Of a DNA stretch of 64,000 nt, positions 32,701-37,900 are shown in pieces. This DNA is from Elusimicrobiota bacterium (GTDB taxonomy: Bacteria; Elusimicrobiota; Elusimicrobia; Elusimicrobiales; Elusimicrobiaceae): assembly GCA_009778915.1 (NCBI GenBank), contig WRFH01000006.1, positions 20,714-84,713 of the forward strand, written 5' to 3'. Numbering within the stretch: the stretch's first letter is position 1; the number at the start of each line of letters is the position of its first letter. Below the pieces are notes generated by a model. It searched no databases, was not told the origin of the DNA, and worked only from the letters and a program-made list of their open reading frames with translations. The position numbers and the translations under genes are program-made.

Positions 32701-34890
32701 AAACTCAACCAAAGTGAGATTGGCAAACGAAGTGCCCTTATGAGTGACAAGCGCAAAAGTGGCGGCCTCCGCCTTTTTTCTTATTTCCGGGGAAACGCTG
32801 GCGATATCCCTTTCCTGCTCAAGAGTATTTTTAGACTTGGATGAAAGATAAGCCGGCGGCGCGTACTGTTGCGGCGCGGCGGATTCCTGCAAAGCGGTAG
32901 AAACCGCGGAATTTTCTACAGGAGCAGAAACCGGCGGTGCAGACTGCAACGGCCCGACGGATTTCTGCAAAGGAACAGAAGCCGCAGAATTCTCCATCGG
33001 AACAGGAACAGACGTTTGAATATCGGGCAATCTGTTTCCGATAAGAGGGAGAAGAAGCCCTTTAATAAATCCACCCGCGCCGGCGAACAAATTTTCAATT
33101 CCTTCCGGCGTCAAACCGCCCGTGGTAAAATATCCGCTTTTGCCGCCGGGGACGGAAAGAGATTCAACAGACGGAAAATCCGGCGTCATAGACCTCATTT
33201 CATCTATGATATCTCTATAATTTCTATTCCCTTTCAAAGTCTTGTCTATTTCAAAAATATTTGAAATTAGTTTGTCCGACGCGGCGGTGAAGCGCCGGCC
33301 TTCATACTTTATCATGCCGCGCTGGTAGTGGATTAAATTATAATAGGTCTTTGCTTTGGCCGCGTCTATCGGACGGCCTTCAACTTCCGCTTTGTAAAGC
33401 TTATCCGCCGCGGCATAGTAATAGTTATAAAGAAAATTAGTCGCCTGCTTAGAAATTTTATCCATTTTCTTTCTAAGCGCGGCATCCGTATCCTGACTCC
33501 CCCTTAACTTTGAATTCAATCTCTCAAGCATTCTTTCTATAATTGCTATTTTCTCTTGACGCCATAAAGGATTATCGAAAAAAGCCAGCGGGTCATAGTT
33601 TCTTTCCTGTTCATCCACAACAAAGTCAGAATTTTCTACATATTTTTTCAGGAAAACCGGCCATCCTGTCGTATATTCCCATATATCCGGTAAAGCATAC
33701 GGAAATTCTTTCGACAAACGGTCATTAATATTTAAAATTTTATCCACTTTTTCACGTGATAAAATATCTAAGTCTTTACTTAACCAAATACCAAGCAGCA
33801 TGGATTTAATATACTGTATATCATCCAAAATATCGGCTCTGGCATAGAAAATATCGTTGGGACTAATTAACTCTTCTTTATTGAACTTATTTGTTAAGAC
33901 CGGACTTACTTTATTCAAACGTTCGGAAATGTTTTTTACCTCTTTTGCAAGGCGTTTATTATCCTCTGAACTCTGAAAAGTATCTTCAAATGCCCGCTTC
34001 ATTAAGTCCAGTTCGTATATAGTTATCGGATAGTATGTGTCAAAATTTAAAATCACGTCTAACTCGGAAAGTAACCTGTTCTTCCCGTCCTTTCCAAACT
34101 CAGGCTCTGACGCTACTGTGGAAAACAGAATATTTTTTGTTTCCTCAAACCGGTTCAGACCACTAAACAACCGCACGTCTCTGTCTCTTGAAGGAAGCTC
34201 GTTTAAATAAAACATCGCGTTATAAATAAATTCGTCCCTCTGTCCGTCACGTATAAGGTTTTGCAGATTTTCCCACTGTTTTGAATACAGGTATTTAATA
34301 TAATTCTCTGTTCTGGCAACTTCTGAAAGGGCTCCGTCCGGCTCAACGCGGTCAAGAGAGGAATTAAATCTATTGTATTCTCTTACAAACATTTGTATTT
34401 TCGCGGCGGATGGCTTGCTTCCCGCAGGAAGTTTAGTATCTAAAATTTTATGGCCGTAATCTATAACAGGTCTTTCTTTTTGCTTAGCGGTAATACCTAA
34501 ACGTTCTTCTATAAAATTAAAAAAATTATCTCCTAACATTTTATCCGTATCTGCATCAAGTACAGATAAGTCTTCATCTTTCCACCCGAAACCCGTACTA
34601 TACCCTATCACTAAAATTCCGGGCGATATTTTTTTTGCCTCATTTACAAAATCCACATAGTCCATTTTTTCATCATGTAACTGATAATCCAGAAGAATGA
34701 AACTGTAAGGCACTCCTTCATCTACAGCCTTTTGAAGCATGGTTAATCCCTCGGATTTATTGGTGGCCTGTCTTGTGTCCGCGTATTTGAATGCTTCTTC
34801 TTCCCGAACGTCGTCGTCTATTATTAATATCTTTTTACCGTTCAGAACAACGCTGGCTCTCTTAGTATTACGGGCGTCTTGCTCTGTCAA
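17773..34890 (-). CDS. Giant multidomain protein (5705 codons) with five 3C-like protease domains
   Basis: Domains in order, with approximate residues. Receiver-like 1 (19-135; acidic DDD at 25-27, Asp68). Helical region and Pro/Ala linker (140-675). Chymotrypsin-fold domain 1 (His ~743, Asp ~779, Cys ~842 in GTCGSA). HAD phosphatase (1030-1290; FDMDGTITP). Protease 2 (1340-1560; SGHV, DIAALE, GFCGSP). Protease 3 (1610-1830; GTCGSA). Receiver-like 2 (1985-2110). Twelve 55-65 residue repeats (2294-3240). Proteases 4 (Cys ~3477, GGCGIA) and 5 (Cys ~3919, GTCGSP). Ten more repeats (4157-4905). An HERTH zinc-protease motif (~5183) with a downstream Glu in 'HPEEVDARAAE'. Receiver-like 3 (5450-5575) and a charged helical tail. 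There is no signal peptide. The start given is a TTG, and the first in-frame ATG is codon 51. The same frame is open upstream to the TGA that ends the 40248 gene, so this may be the second part of one larger product. Function unknown; a self-cleaving polyprotein is my hypothesis. Confidence 0.85.
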   Translation of the reverse strand: MTEQDARNTKRASVVLNGKKILIIDDDVREEEAFKYADTRQATNKSEGLTMLQKAVDEGVPYSFILLDYQLHDEKMDYVDFVNEAKKISPGILVIGYSTGFGWKDEDLSVLDADTDKMLGDNFFNFIEERLGITAKQKERPVIDYGHKILDTKLPAGSKPSAAKIQMFVREYNRFNSSLDRVEPDGALSEVARTENYIKYLYSKQWENLQNLIRDGQRDEFIYNAMFYLNELPSRDRDVRLFSGLNRFEETKNILFSTVASEPEFGKDGKNRLLSELDVILNFDTYYPITIYELDLMKRAFEDTFQSSEDNKRLAKEVKNISERLNKVSPVLTNKFNKEELISPNDIFYARADILDDIQYIKSMLLGIWLSKDLDILSREKVDKILNINDRLSKEFPYALPDIWEYTTGWPVFLKKYVENSDFVVDEQERNYDPLAFFDNPLWRQEKIAIIERMLERLNSKLRGSQDTDAALRKKMDKISKQATNFLYNYYYAAADKLYKAEVEGRPIDAAKAKTYYNLIHYQRGMIKYEGRRFTAASDKLISNIFEIDKTLKGNRNYRDIIDEMRSMTPDFPSVESLSVPGGKSGYFTTGGLTPEGIENLFAGAGGFIKGLLLPLIGNRLPDIQTSVPVPMENSAASVPLQKSVGPLQSAPPVSAPVENSAVSTALQESAAPQQYAPPAYLSSKSKNTLEQERDIASVSPEIRKKAEAATFALVTHKGTSFANLTLVEFEINNKKEKYLVTSAHAADLDDMAFVRPKNWQKGDLPLLVKEFLRIPALDIVLFSVPEELDGVEPLKASEIPVQNGDKVYSLSVHNDNESAGHIQDIFSPGGILSSLWAAEIGTCGSAMLNSDGQVVGIRNKKTQHSGLSKYFSLPTGDFFPEDAPVGVISDYIKYKLYGIDSSRPVYVLGQRAFDIKTSQSLKDGYIYWYDEDGTIMAKGPNRALIAPEYKLVNNLESLLLLEDDFYKNGNYGIKLVLKNDNGSEDKIDIVIKGGKVIKVTTPALKEQAAPLSAPAENSAAGQNIFNLKNDGPLYMFDMDGTITPDHAPMTENTAAWLREFVKTHNVFIVTGTNYDHVVTQIPADIIDNLSGVYSSMGNELHVQNRVIYSKAFAGAPNLSDALDALLKDSGWTGARYNEHTKTAAGEIIFNVAGLDAPAEVLTAYKDWDARTGERADFAKRLSAQFPNLNVVLPKSGNIVIRDSFDGKETALKHARGILPDRKIIYAGNEEQAGGNDYGAAQFLQQQGNSEIYKISSAEEIPATFANPSSSAQNADLKNINKSWSKFTLFRLSENIKEFKSNLPKHGFKYAAGLFFTRTARWAAQTAVDFYRHRYEPRENYPRIAADGYELNIADLQSSPYASSVFYSPKKTASGFVVEYKGKVYGLASGHVFPFPGRTETIKSLSGKEYKVKVLASGSPYTLQAGVPDIAALELPPEALADFKPLPLADEDVKAGDTVDSPGFVKQDISMVPYFINNRIVLSNDGSKLITSYNFKDFFVGFCGSPLVLAREGTVVGLHKGSYYDRKNSLAVNLTVLKNFLDYVQTGAAPDYTITLAGGGTHAIPFNKVVRLSKDAEQNIKNLQAQSQTSAPATPAQTLPPPDYLTSKSEKTLEQERDIADISPEIRKKAEAATFVLTADKEGHAFANLTLVEFEINGKKEKYLVTSAHAVENGKPAFFRPKDWHKGDVPLQAEEFLRIDALDIALFTAPKELEGVEPLKAAQTPAKNNEKVYSVSFVPRKEESTGYIKDISSPEGILSSLWAEGGTCGSAILNSEGDVVGIRNYARFHPGLSKYFSLPNVDFFPEDAPVGIISDYLKYKLYGIDSARPVYVLGQYVFDIATSQSILTGPEGTRIVSKPNGTQFSFQRKVINNLESLWSLNNDFYKDKDLMIVILKNSDGSKEKINIGIKDSKVTGVNKNQLLDAPPATAPAAVNKSWVERQKDNLANWLENKFTLRFLDSGNGKTAADITVDNNYAENKTLLQDKTFIVVTQDKSGADNIISALQKYVPPEQIKYFPGVRPAVRYFISNDRVPVEKLVVLTDMNFDAEDTFEQHGSSLMNFKKESQEIPVIIINPGRSQLLEKFFEQGYDGLLSGGGAADDIAAFIKDKNLKPSQMPQAKMFTPEELDVIRFLEQDDLSKENLKDIRANDDKLQDIIYNFSDKVENDQNPFTLLMYGKLYELQHGIQDRLAALAQKELAEDTAAKPKSSPYQNLGFIAFDPQASAERWHAGTLKFFDVIKNLFIPAPAVMRFAASVGFASAPVQTIPSAVVMGMPGISSAQHAAKRTKYFWDDIDEVIARLESLNRMPDWNNFAERELYYDVNSLQSGDILNLSLQQKTKLNKLIEKYKTAAALAAAPKNNKPDGVSWSERLAAAQAKAASAAYAVKIASSPAEEDKLVNEFNDFISEHDRMPSPKQPGEKGLYLRVYRAMRDTKNPARAQKLKKIWDANISKSYHSEKRLQNSRADIEQTIRELTAFVEANKKFPPAKSSLYLKSMRIKNGIRQGVTPDDISAVEKLWRIDFDNTIAELEAYTLTYHQLPQNHTKYQNLYERGLALKEGRVESASEEQVKKARDIWDKTAALQNEEKIKKLTQKLKDFIAKYKRLPNDSVKGSAESKFYTALYIVKNNESGIYTAEQLAELNQMWDEYWHIARTNVVAETIKKLEVFTAANNRLPDGRKSDEWGLYNSGLAIKNGETKSATAAQQQYVSDIWDKYAMRRKKTDAPEKTAYAAANAAGSGLTLKEKPVKYSAAGRAADDFVIKMPAEAKPSETVPVNGGGNGKSEYIRSNGDIETIIARLEDFTAAKGRMPLWENADERDFYYDISGIKNGTIYATSQQIAKIRKISEVYNHTAAPADNGKPSEKKPWSERLENGKANKTAAALSSAEPVSKIISVAPASAAASPSVKPAAAVTIDKLVKELNDFISAHGRLPSSEQPGEKGLYLRVYRAMRNTENPARAARLQIIWDENISQSHYSAKRRQNGGDTVEQAVQELTKYVELNKEFPPAHSSLYLKSMAIKSGRRKEATPEQISAVEKLWRIDHDNTIAEFEDYVSKYGKMPQLLTESQPLYLRALALKNGKTVSASAEQVQKMKDVWDSSLARLNAEKINKLTEDLKNFIAANGRLPRDLEKGSDESRLYHAVYVVVNRASPYTAEQLAEIKDLWDKYWYIARPNSVAERIKKLEEFTSAHGRMPDNRKSGEWSLYSAALLIKNGVNKSASEEQRKHVAEIWDKYAVQHKADGAKQSPDADGNAAGVNLTSAEEPAKYSAAARAADDFVIKMPAAEPLPEVKTQEKIPDNDNVPPQNLPPPAYLSSKAEQSLGQERNIDDIPIAIRKKAQNATFVLVTSSDISTSIANISLVEFDINGKKEKYLVTSAHALEPGELAFFKHRNWPKDAQPIYAKEFLRINTLDIVLYTVPEELDGVEPLKASGIPAGNGDKVYSISVHNDNKESAGHIQDIFSPGGILSSMWAEEGGGCGIAMLNSAGEVTGIRNHKTVHPGLSKYFFLPTESLFPEDVPVSLISDYLKYKLYGIDSPRPVYVLGQHVFDILISQSVTDGYMAWYDKNGKKSESGAHRTQRTQGYKLINNLESLWKQLGEGYPKYEIELTLKNRGGSEEEISIEINGGKVTGLKKENLGTENQPQNTRFDKTALKSNAPISAGRYTYSLLPPFNILWSAAEFIYKKISALRTRGDNTRAAAAQTEEMFSAPAAEKPAKYVPDSRADDISAVTSAPVLREEETSAQALPPPDYLTSKSETSIWQERNINGISPEIRKKAEDAVFILHSSGEAWANITLAEFEIKDKTGKTETKTYLVTANHVVVSGEPALFRPKNWQKGEPLLHAEEFLRIPELDIALFQVPEELKGTEPLKAGETPARNGDRVYSVSALNHGKESSGYIKDINGTAGILSSLWADGTGTCGSPMVNTETGELEGIRNAKMEAPALSRHFGLDANDYFYFPYDVPAYIISDYISYKLYGVDSSRPVYVSGQKVFDIKTSQSAEDAVMRFEGKAVPKRGIKLVNNLESLWGRLGNNQDFKIEVTLRNSGGSKEKINIEIKDGKVINNSRAVAPAVTKADEEKSNSFQNLGIAFNQQARAEQWAADTWKFLDIIKNLFLPVPVIAKFVDGGGFAEASAETASSVEAPVVRNTAKRTKYFWYDIDEVIERLENLGRMPARENPKEKELYYDINSLTGGEVLNITPQQKSKLNKLIEKYKNPAAASTSAPKNNKQYGLTWAERRKAVKAKAEERALAAEKETKTIEAAPAASPVKEDGILAELNEFIAENGKLPGPKHLGERSLYLRLNRAMNNEKNPELAAAIKKIWEDNKSKSYQTDAYKHRHDKQIERTVRDLKKYVETNKDVPPFGTALNLRSLDIKSGRTKSATEEQIAEVKQLWTVTLDNNIKELEDFTAEHGRLPDSNKKEERALYAKMNALKKGDVVSALPEQIEKTKALWDKYSVPPGRKKAAPESVSPAAEQTEKTKKPRTKRTEEDIDNIIEKTREFAESNGRLPNTNIKGSEEDALYNAAHGILAGLGATSATEKQLAALQAIWDKYKNIARVAGVAETIKELKQFMSDHEGRLPDSRKEDEWALYNAAWKIKTGRNQFATAEERKITTELWNVYVIPRGRQKGISKKGNKSSSDKTEKAADAKPAAEESGILGELNKFISENGRLPSSKRQDEHAFYVRINRAMNNEKKPEQAAAIKKVWEDYKRNSDSGILGELNEFVAENGRLPSSEQPSEKSLYFKVYRAIKDEEKPEQAAAIKKVWEDNKYKSYQSDMFKQRNDDTIAATVQELEEYVKLNNKLPPLDSSLYSRSFDIKSGATKTATPEQVNTVKKLWGITVDNYIKELEDFIAEHGRMPNSNGGEEHALYEKLYKIKKGKTLASDEQQKKVQDIWDKWAGQKKGISNNDLPVSAVVPAAENKNADTAPSVTQLEEDGAAKPAKYSFAEHADGFTIKSGPVLPEEQVKSEESVYWINPSRNQAKIETMLPEVRDSKAAEYYSEPAHRTAYYRAEQIYELMKKTQRYYRNSNGIIKSSIKYFLVYNTLNRMMAETIAGLPLPDAYYELKKDALADLFNVIKRPPSAEYPSMTAVLKGFYGAQPLPPEWEERRKEFLESKLGDYFIYLANAVKGGLATEEEVDVFFKALDEAKGEYYPGIIYMDADFLLAPLTKVIYLTFVHERTHNWQDIFLKNLKDRRAEYILDNYHRGLKSYDWKKFYKENYENPDVRDIDIFYWDHPEEVDARAAEDAFFQYFTSRKVKPSPAAAPQDKQKVGSSRSLGIMPHPPWEQAKVWHANTLKFFDVMKNIFFPAPAASVFAEGLGVYKAAPPEKIAGGGAKLTENVVAEEFGGAKAPEAAAYESPLSPDEKEELLSMANEGADFSMSDAVASRNGYLPYSEMPSISKKEIDRMSAYIKENFSKDKNSVEDEISAAAAQSPASPEEEIEAVLKDKTLIFADDEENRFKSYGEVFKPYVKEIKYFPRAGAAINYMRENKNTEKFIVITDIFFEGGRNGFDVLHEAKSIDKNIPVFSLNSRQGGFDGGFNGQLIAEVYYPERMAITLEKLSKINTDGPLSERYAEDLPDKYIEAFKFFETQGWDKKTSKEIIDNYILLDNIFEIADENVYEDEKYLDLCHKIDVFLYDKYPMEIALKDAEKDFEREYMNETVPGIRSFTAEQKAERMQFLAQERIELNKEIQKLREE
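20185..22413 (-). repeat. Repeat block 3 of the giant protein (10 units)
   Basis: Ten units of about 55-65 residues with the pattern 'eLe.Fi..nGrlP.s..eE..LY.....ik.g......eq...v..iWdky'. By similarity to blocks 1 and 2 the order is A-B-C-D-E-F-B-B-C-D, so this block looks like a full set with an extra partial set added. The 'GRLP' plus 'LY' core resembles helicase-associated-type repeats, but I am not sure of the family. Confidence 0.8.
25177..26515 (-). repeat. Repeat block 2 of the giant protein (6 units)
   Basis: Six units in the order A-B-C-D-E-F, each aligning best with the unit of the same letter in block 1, which indicates duplication of a whole block. Unit F reads 'KKLEEFTSAHGRMPDNRKSG' here and 'KKLEVFTAANNRLPDGRKSD' in block 1. 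Confidence 0.8.
26735..28012 (-). repeat. Repeat block 1 of the giant protein (6 units)
   Basis: Six units, A to F, starting with 'IDEVIARLESLNRMP' and ending with 'VSDIWDKYA'. The block is preceded by a KRTKYFW motif that also precedes block 3. Confidence 0.8.
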
Positions 34891-34980
34891 GCTTCTTTCT
34901 TTTGGATCATAGGATTTTAAATATACTCCTTTCCGGGCAGCGGGAAGCTGTTCTTCCCGTTTAGGTTCAGCGACGGATCA
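34891..34980 (-). other. In-frame TGA followed by a stem-loop between the two giant ORFs
   Basis: The 1756-codon ORF ends with TGA at 34980-34978. The 29 codons that follow in the same frame (SVAEPKREEQLPAARKG and on) contain no other stop and run straight into the 5705-codon ORF. Eighteen bases after the TGA a perfect stem-loop, CGGGAAG-AACAG-CTTCCCG, occupies 34959-34941. The only good Shine-Dalgarno in the gap (AAGGAG) points to an ATG in another frame that gives a 7-codon peptide ending in a TGA overlapping the TTG at 34890. Readthrough, translational coupling or a recent nonsense mutation would each fit. Confidence 0.7.
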
Positions 34981-37900
34981 TTTATTACGGTTGTAGTCAA
35001 ATATGCTTTCTATTTTTTTGTTTACCTCTTCAAACCATTTTTCTCCGCCGATTTCTTTAAGCTGGAGCGCTTCGGCCCGCAACTTGTCCGCGGATGAATT
35101 ATAAGATTTTAAATGATTGAAGAAATCCATTGAAACAGCGTCCTGGAAAGTCTCATGCCCTACGCCAAACCAATAGTTAGGCTTTGCCAGTTTTTTATCA
35201 TATTCATAACTTTGCAAATCTACCGCGTGTCTCAAATCTTCTACCCTTTGGTCCAGTGTTTGGTTAAAGCGGTCAAAATGATTTTGCCGGTTTAACTGCA
35301 CCTTGCTCCATACTTCTTTTTGGATTTTGTGAATATTTTCAAGCCTTTTCTCAATGGCCGTGTCCCGTGTTTTCAGCCATAACGTGAACCATTCGTTTTC
35401 CTGCGCGTTCAAAGCCTGCCAATGTCCGTCAAATTTTTCGGGATATTTTCCCCAGTCCGCGCTTGAGAAAAATTTTAAGGCGGCGGAATATTTAGCATTA
35501 CTGTAAGCGGTTTTAATATTCTTATAAATATTCCCAATAAACTTTCCCATCAGCTCAAAGTCTAAACCGTTCATCGGAAGAATGCTGCTGCCGCTGCCGT
35601 AAGTTTCAATTTTATTATCGTTAACGCCTTTCTGCATGTGCGTTATTTCTTCACTCAGGCTTTGCAAAAGTTTCCATTTTTGTTCCGCGTTCAAATAAGT
35701 GTTTGACGTGATTAATTTTCTGGAGTTCTGATAAATTTCCTGCAGATTGTCGGACGCCCCCATCGCTTTATAAAACAGCACGCGCGCCAAAATACGGGCG
35801 TCCGGGCTGAACCTGCTTCCCAAAGATTCAGCCGCGTCGTCGACGATTTTGTCCGCCGCTTTAGAATATACCGAGCCTAATAAATCTCCCTGCGTTACTT
35901 TATCCGTAAACCGTTCTACCAATTCTTCCTGGAATTTTGTTTTGGCTCCGTCGGAAAGATATTTATTATTATTCAATGATTTTTTAAGTTCATCATACAG
36001 AACGGAAGTCACGGGATTTGGCCGCCAGTTGCCGGACTGCGCGTTTTCGACGATAACGCGCGCCGCGTTATAGGACGCTTCGCTCAACGCATCCTGGATA
36101 TAGACCTGGTCGCCGGCGGGCATCCCTTTTAAAGCATTGTCTCTTACGTCTTTAAAAAACTCGGGATAGGCTACGTATACTCCTTCATACCCGCCGCCTT
36201 TGGCGTCCATTATAATCTGCATGTAATCATAAATATCGCCCGCGGAAGGCTCATACGAGAAGAAGCCGCCGAACGGGTTCCATATTACTTTATCCGGGTC
36301 AAAACGAAAGCGCGTGAAGAAACCGCTTTTCTGATTCCGCTTTTGTTCGACGGCTATTTGGACTCTCGGGCCGGCGGACGCCTTGCTTAATCCTTCAAGA
36401 AATGCTTTTTTGAAAATTTCTTTCTCTTCCGCGTTTAATCTGTCGGACACCAAAACTTCGTCCAGATAATCAAGAAGAAGATTCAGGAAACGCTCGTCTT
36501 CTATTAAATAGCTGGCCATAACGGCTTCTTCGTGGTTTTTAAATAACTCGTATTCAAAATCATCATAGGCGGATTTTATGATATACGCCAGAGTGTCTTT
36601 TAAACGTTTTTCAGAAACACTTTTATTTTTTGATAACGCCTCAAAAAAGGGGAAAACTGAAACGGCCGCAAACGGAGTTTGAATATTACCGTCAATCTCC
36701 CGGCTTATTGTTGCCGTCAGGCGGGTTAGCGGATTTGTTTCCAAGGAAAATCTGTCGTCATAAATTTTCCTGCCGAACAGATACATATATCCGCTCATTT
36801 TCTCTTTAGCTTCTTCCGCCGTCGGGAACGTTAGTTGTTTGGCTATTACAGGTCTCGCGGATTTTGTTGTTTGTTCCGCTGTATTATTTACCGGTTGAGA
36901 AGAAGTCCCTGTTATTATGTTTTTGTTTTCCGCATTAATATTTTGCGTCTGCTGTATGGCTTTTATTATTTGTTTGGTACTTGCCGTTTTATTTGTTTTC
37001 AGCAGGTTCAACGTTTTTAGCGGCGCGTATACAAACGTGTTCCACAGCATGCTCCCCGCGCCAAATCCCGCGTAGTTGCCTCTGCCTAATTCAAAACCCG
37101 CTCCCTCCGACGTGTTTCTTATAAGACTGCTGCCCATCTCGCCGAATTCTGTTTTAAAAACATCGCGCAGCATGTCCGCGCCGGATGATATTTTTACATT
37201 TCCCAATCCTTCCGGCTTTATTAATTTTACACCGTCAAAAGCGTTTGGCACTTCCGCCGCTCTTACCACCGCTGTCGGCGCTTCCACGCGCGTAACCGCC
37301 GCCGCGTCGTTCATCGGCGCGACGAACGACGCCGCTGCCACCGACGCGTCCCCGAGCATATTTACCGCTTTTATTACCTGCGGCCTTTTTGATTTTACCG
37401 GCAGCGTAACGCGACCAATATTACCCGCCGACATTTCATCCAGACCGCCGTCTAATACAAACTCTTCCGTACGCGCTGTTTTACCTTTGCTCAGCCCGAA
37501 TGTCTCTTTCACCACGCCAAGCTCGTCTTTAGCCGCTAATTCTAAACGGCCGTTAACGTTTTTGTACTGCCGCCTCAACGGATCTTTTGGATTATTCACG
37601 CGGCGGTGCAGCGCGGCGACATCATCGTCCGCCAAAGTCCCCGCCGCTATATTCCCGTCGTATCTGGCGTCATATTTATAGATTTTACCGTCAAGCTCAT
37701 ACGTCATGATTTGGCCTTCTTTGTCCCATACCACGACGTTCTTCCTTAAATCGAGCATTATCTTAGACGGCGCGTTTGCCGGTTTTGCATATCTGAAATA
37801 TTTCCCGTTGCCGCTTGTTTCTATTTCCAAACCGTTCTTTGATAAATATTCTTTTTCAAGCTGCAGTTCTTTGGCCCTCAGATTGCCGCGTAATTCCATC

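Noticed and set aside
34941..34980. Selenocysteine at the in-frame TGA
   Set aside because: The stem-loop has no recognisable bacterial SECIS loop, and no selenoprotein family or sel genes are visible; simple readthrough or a split gene is more economical.
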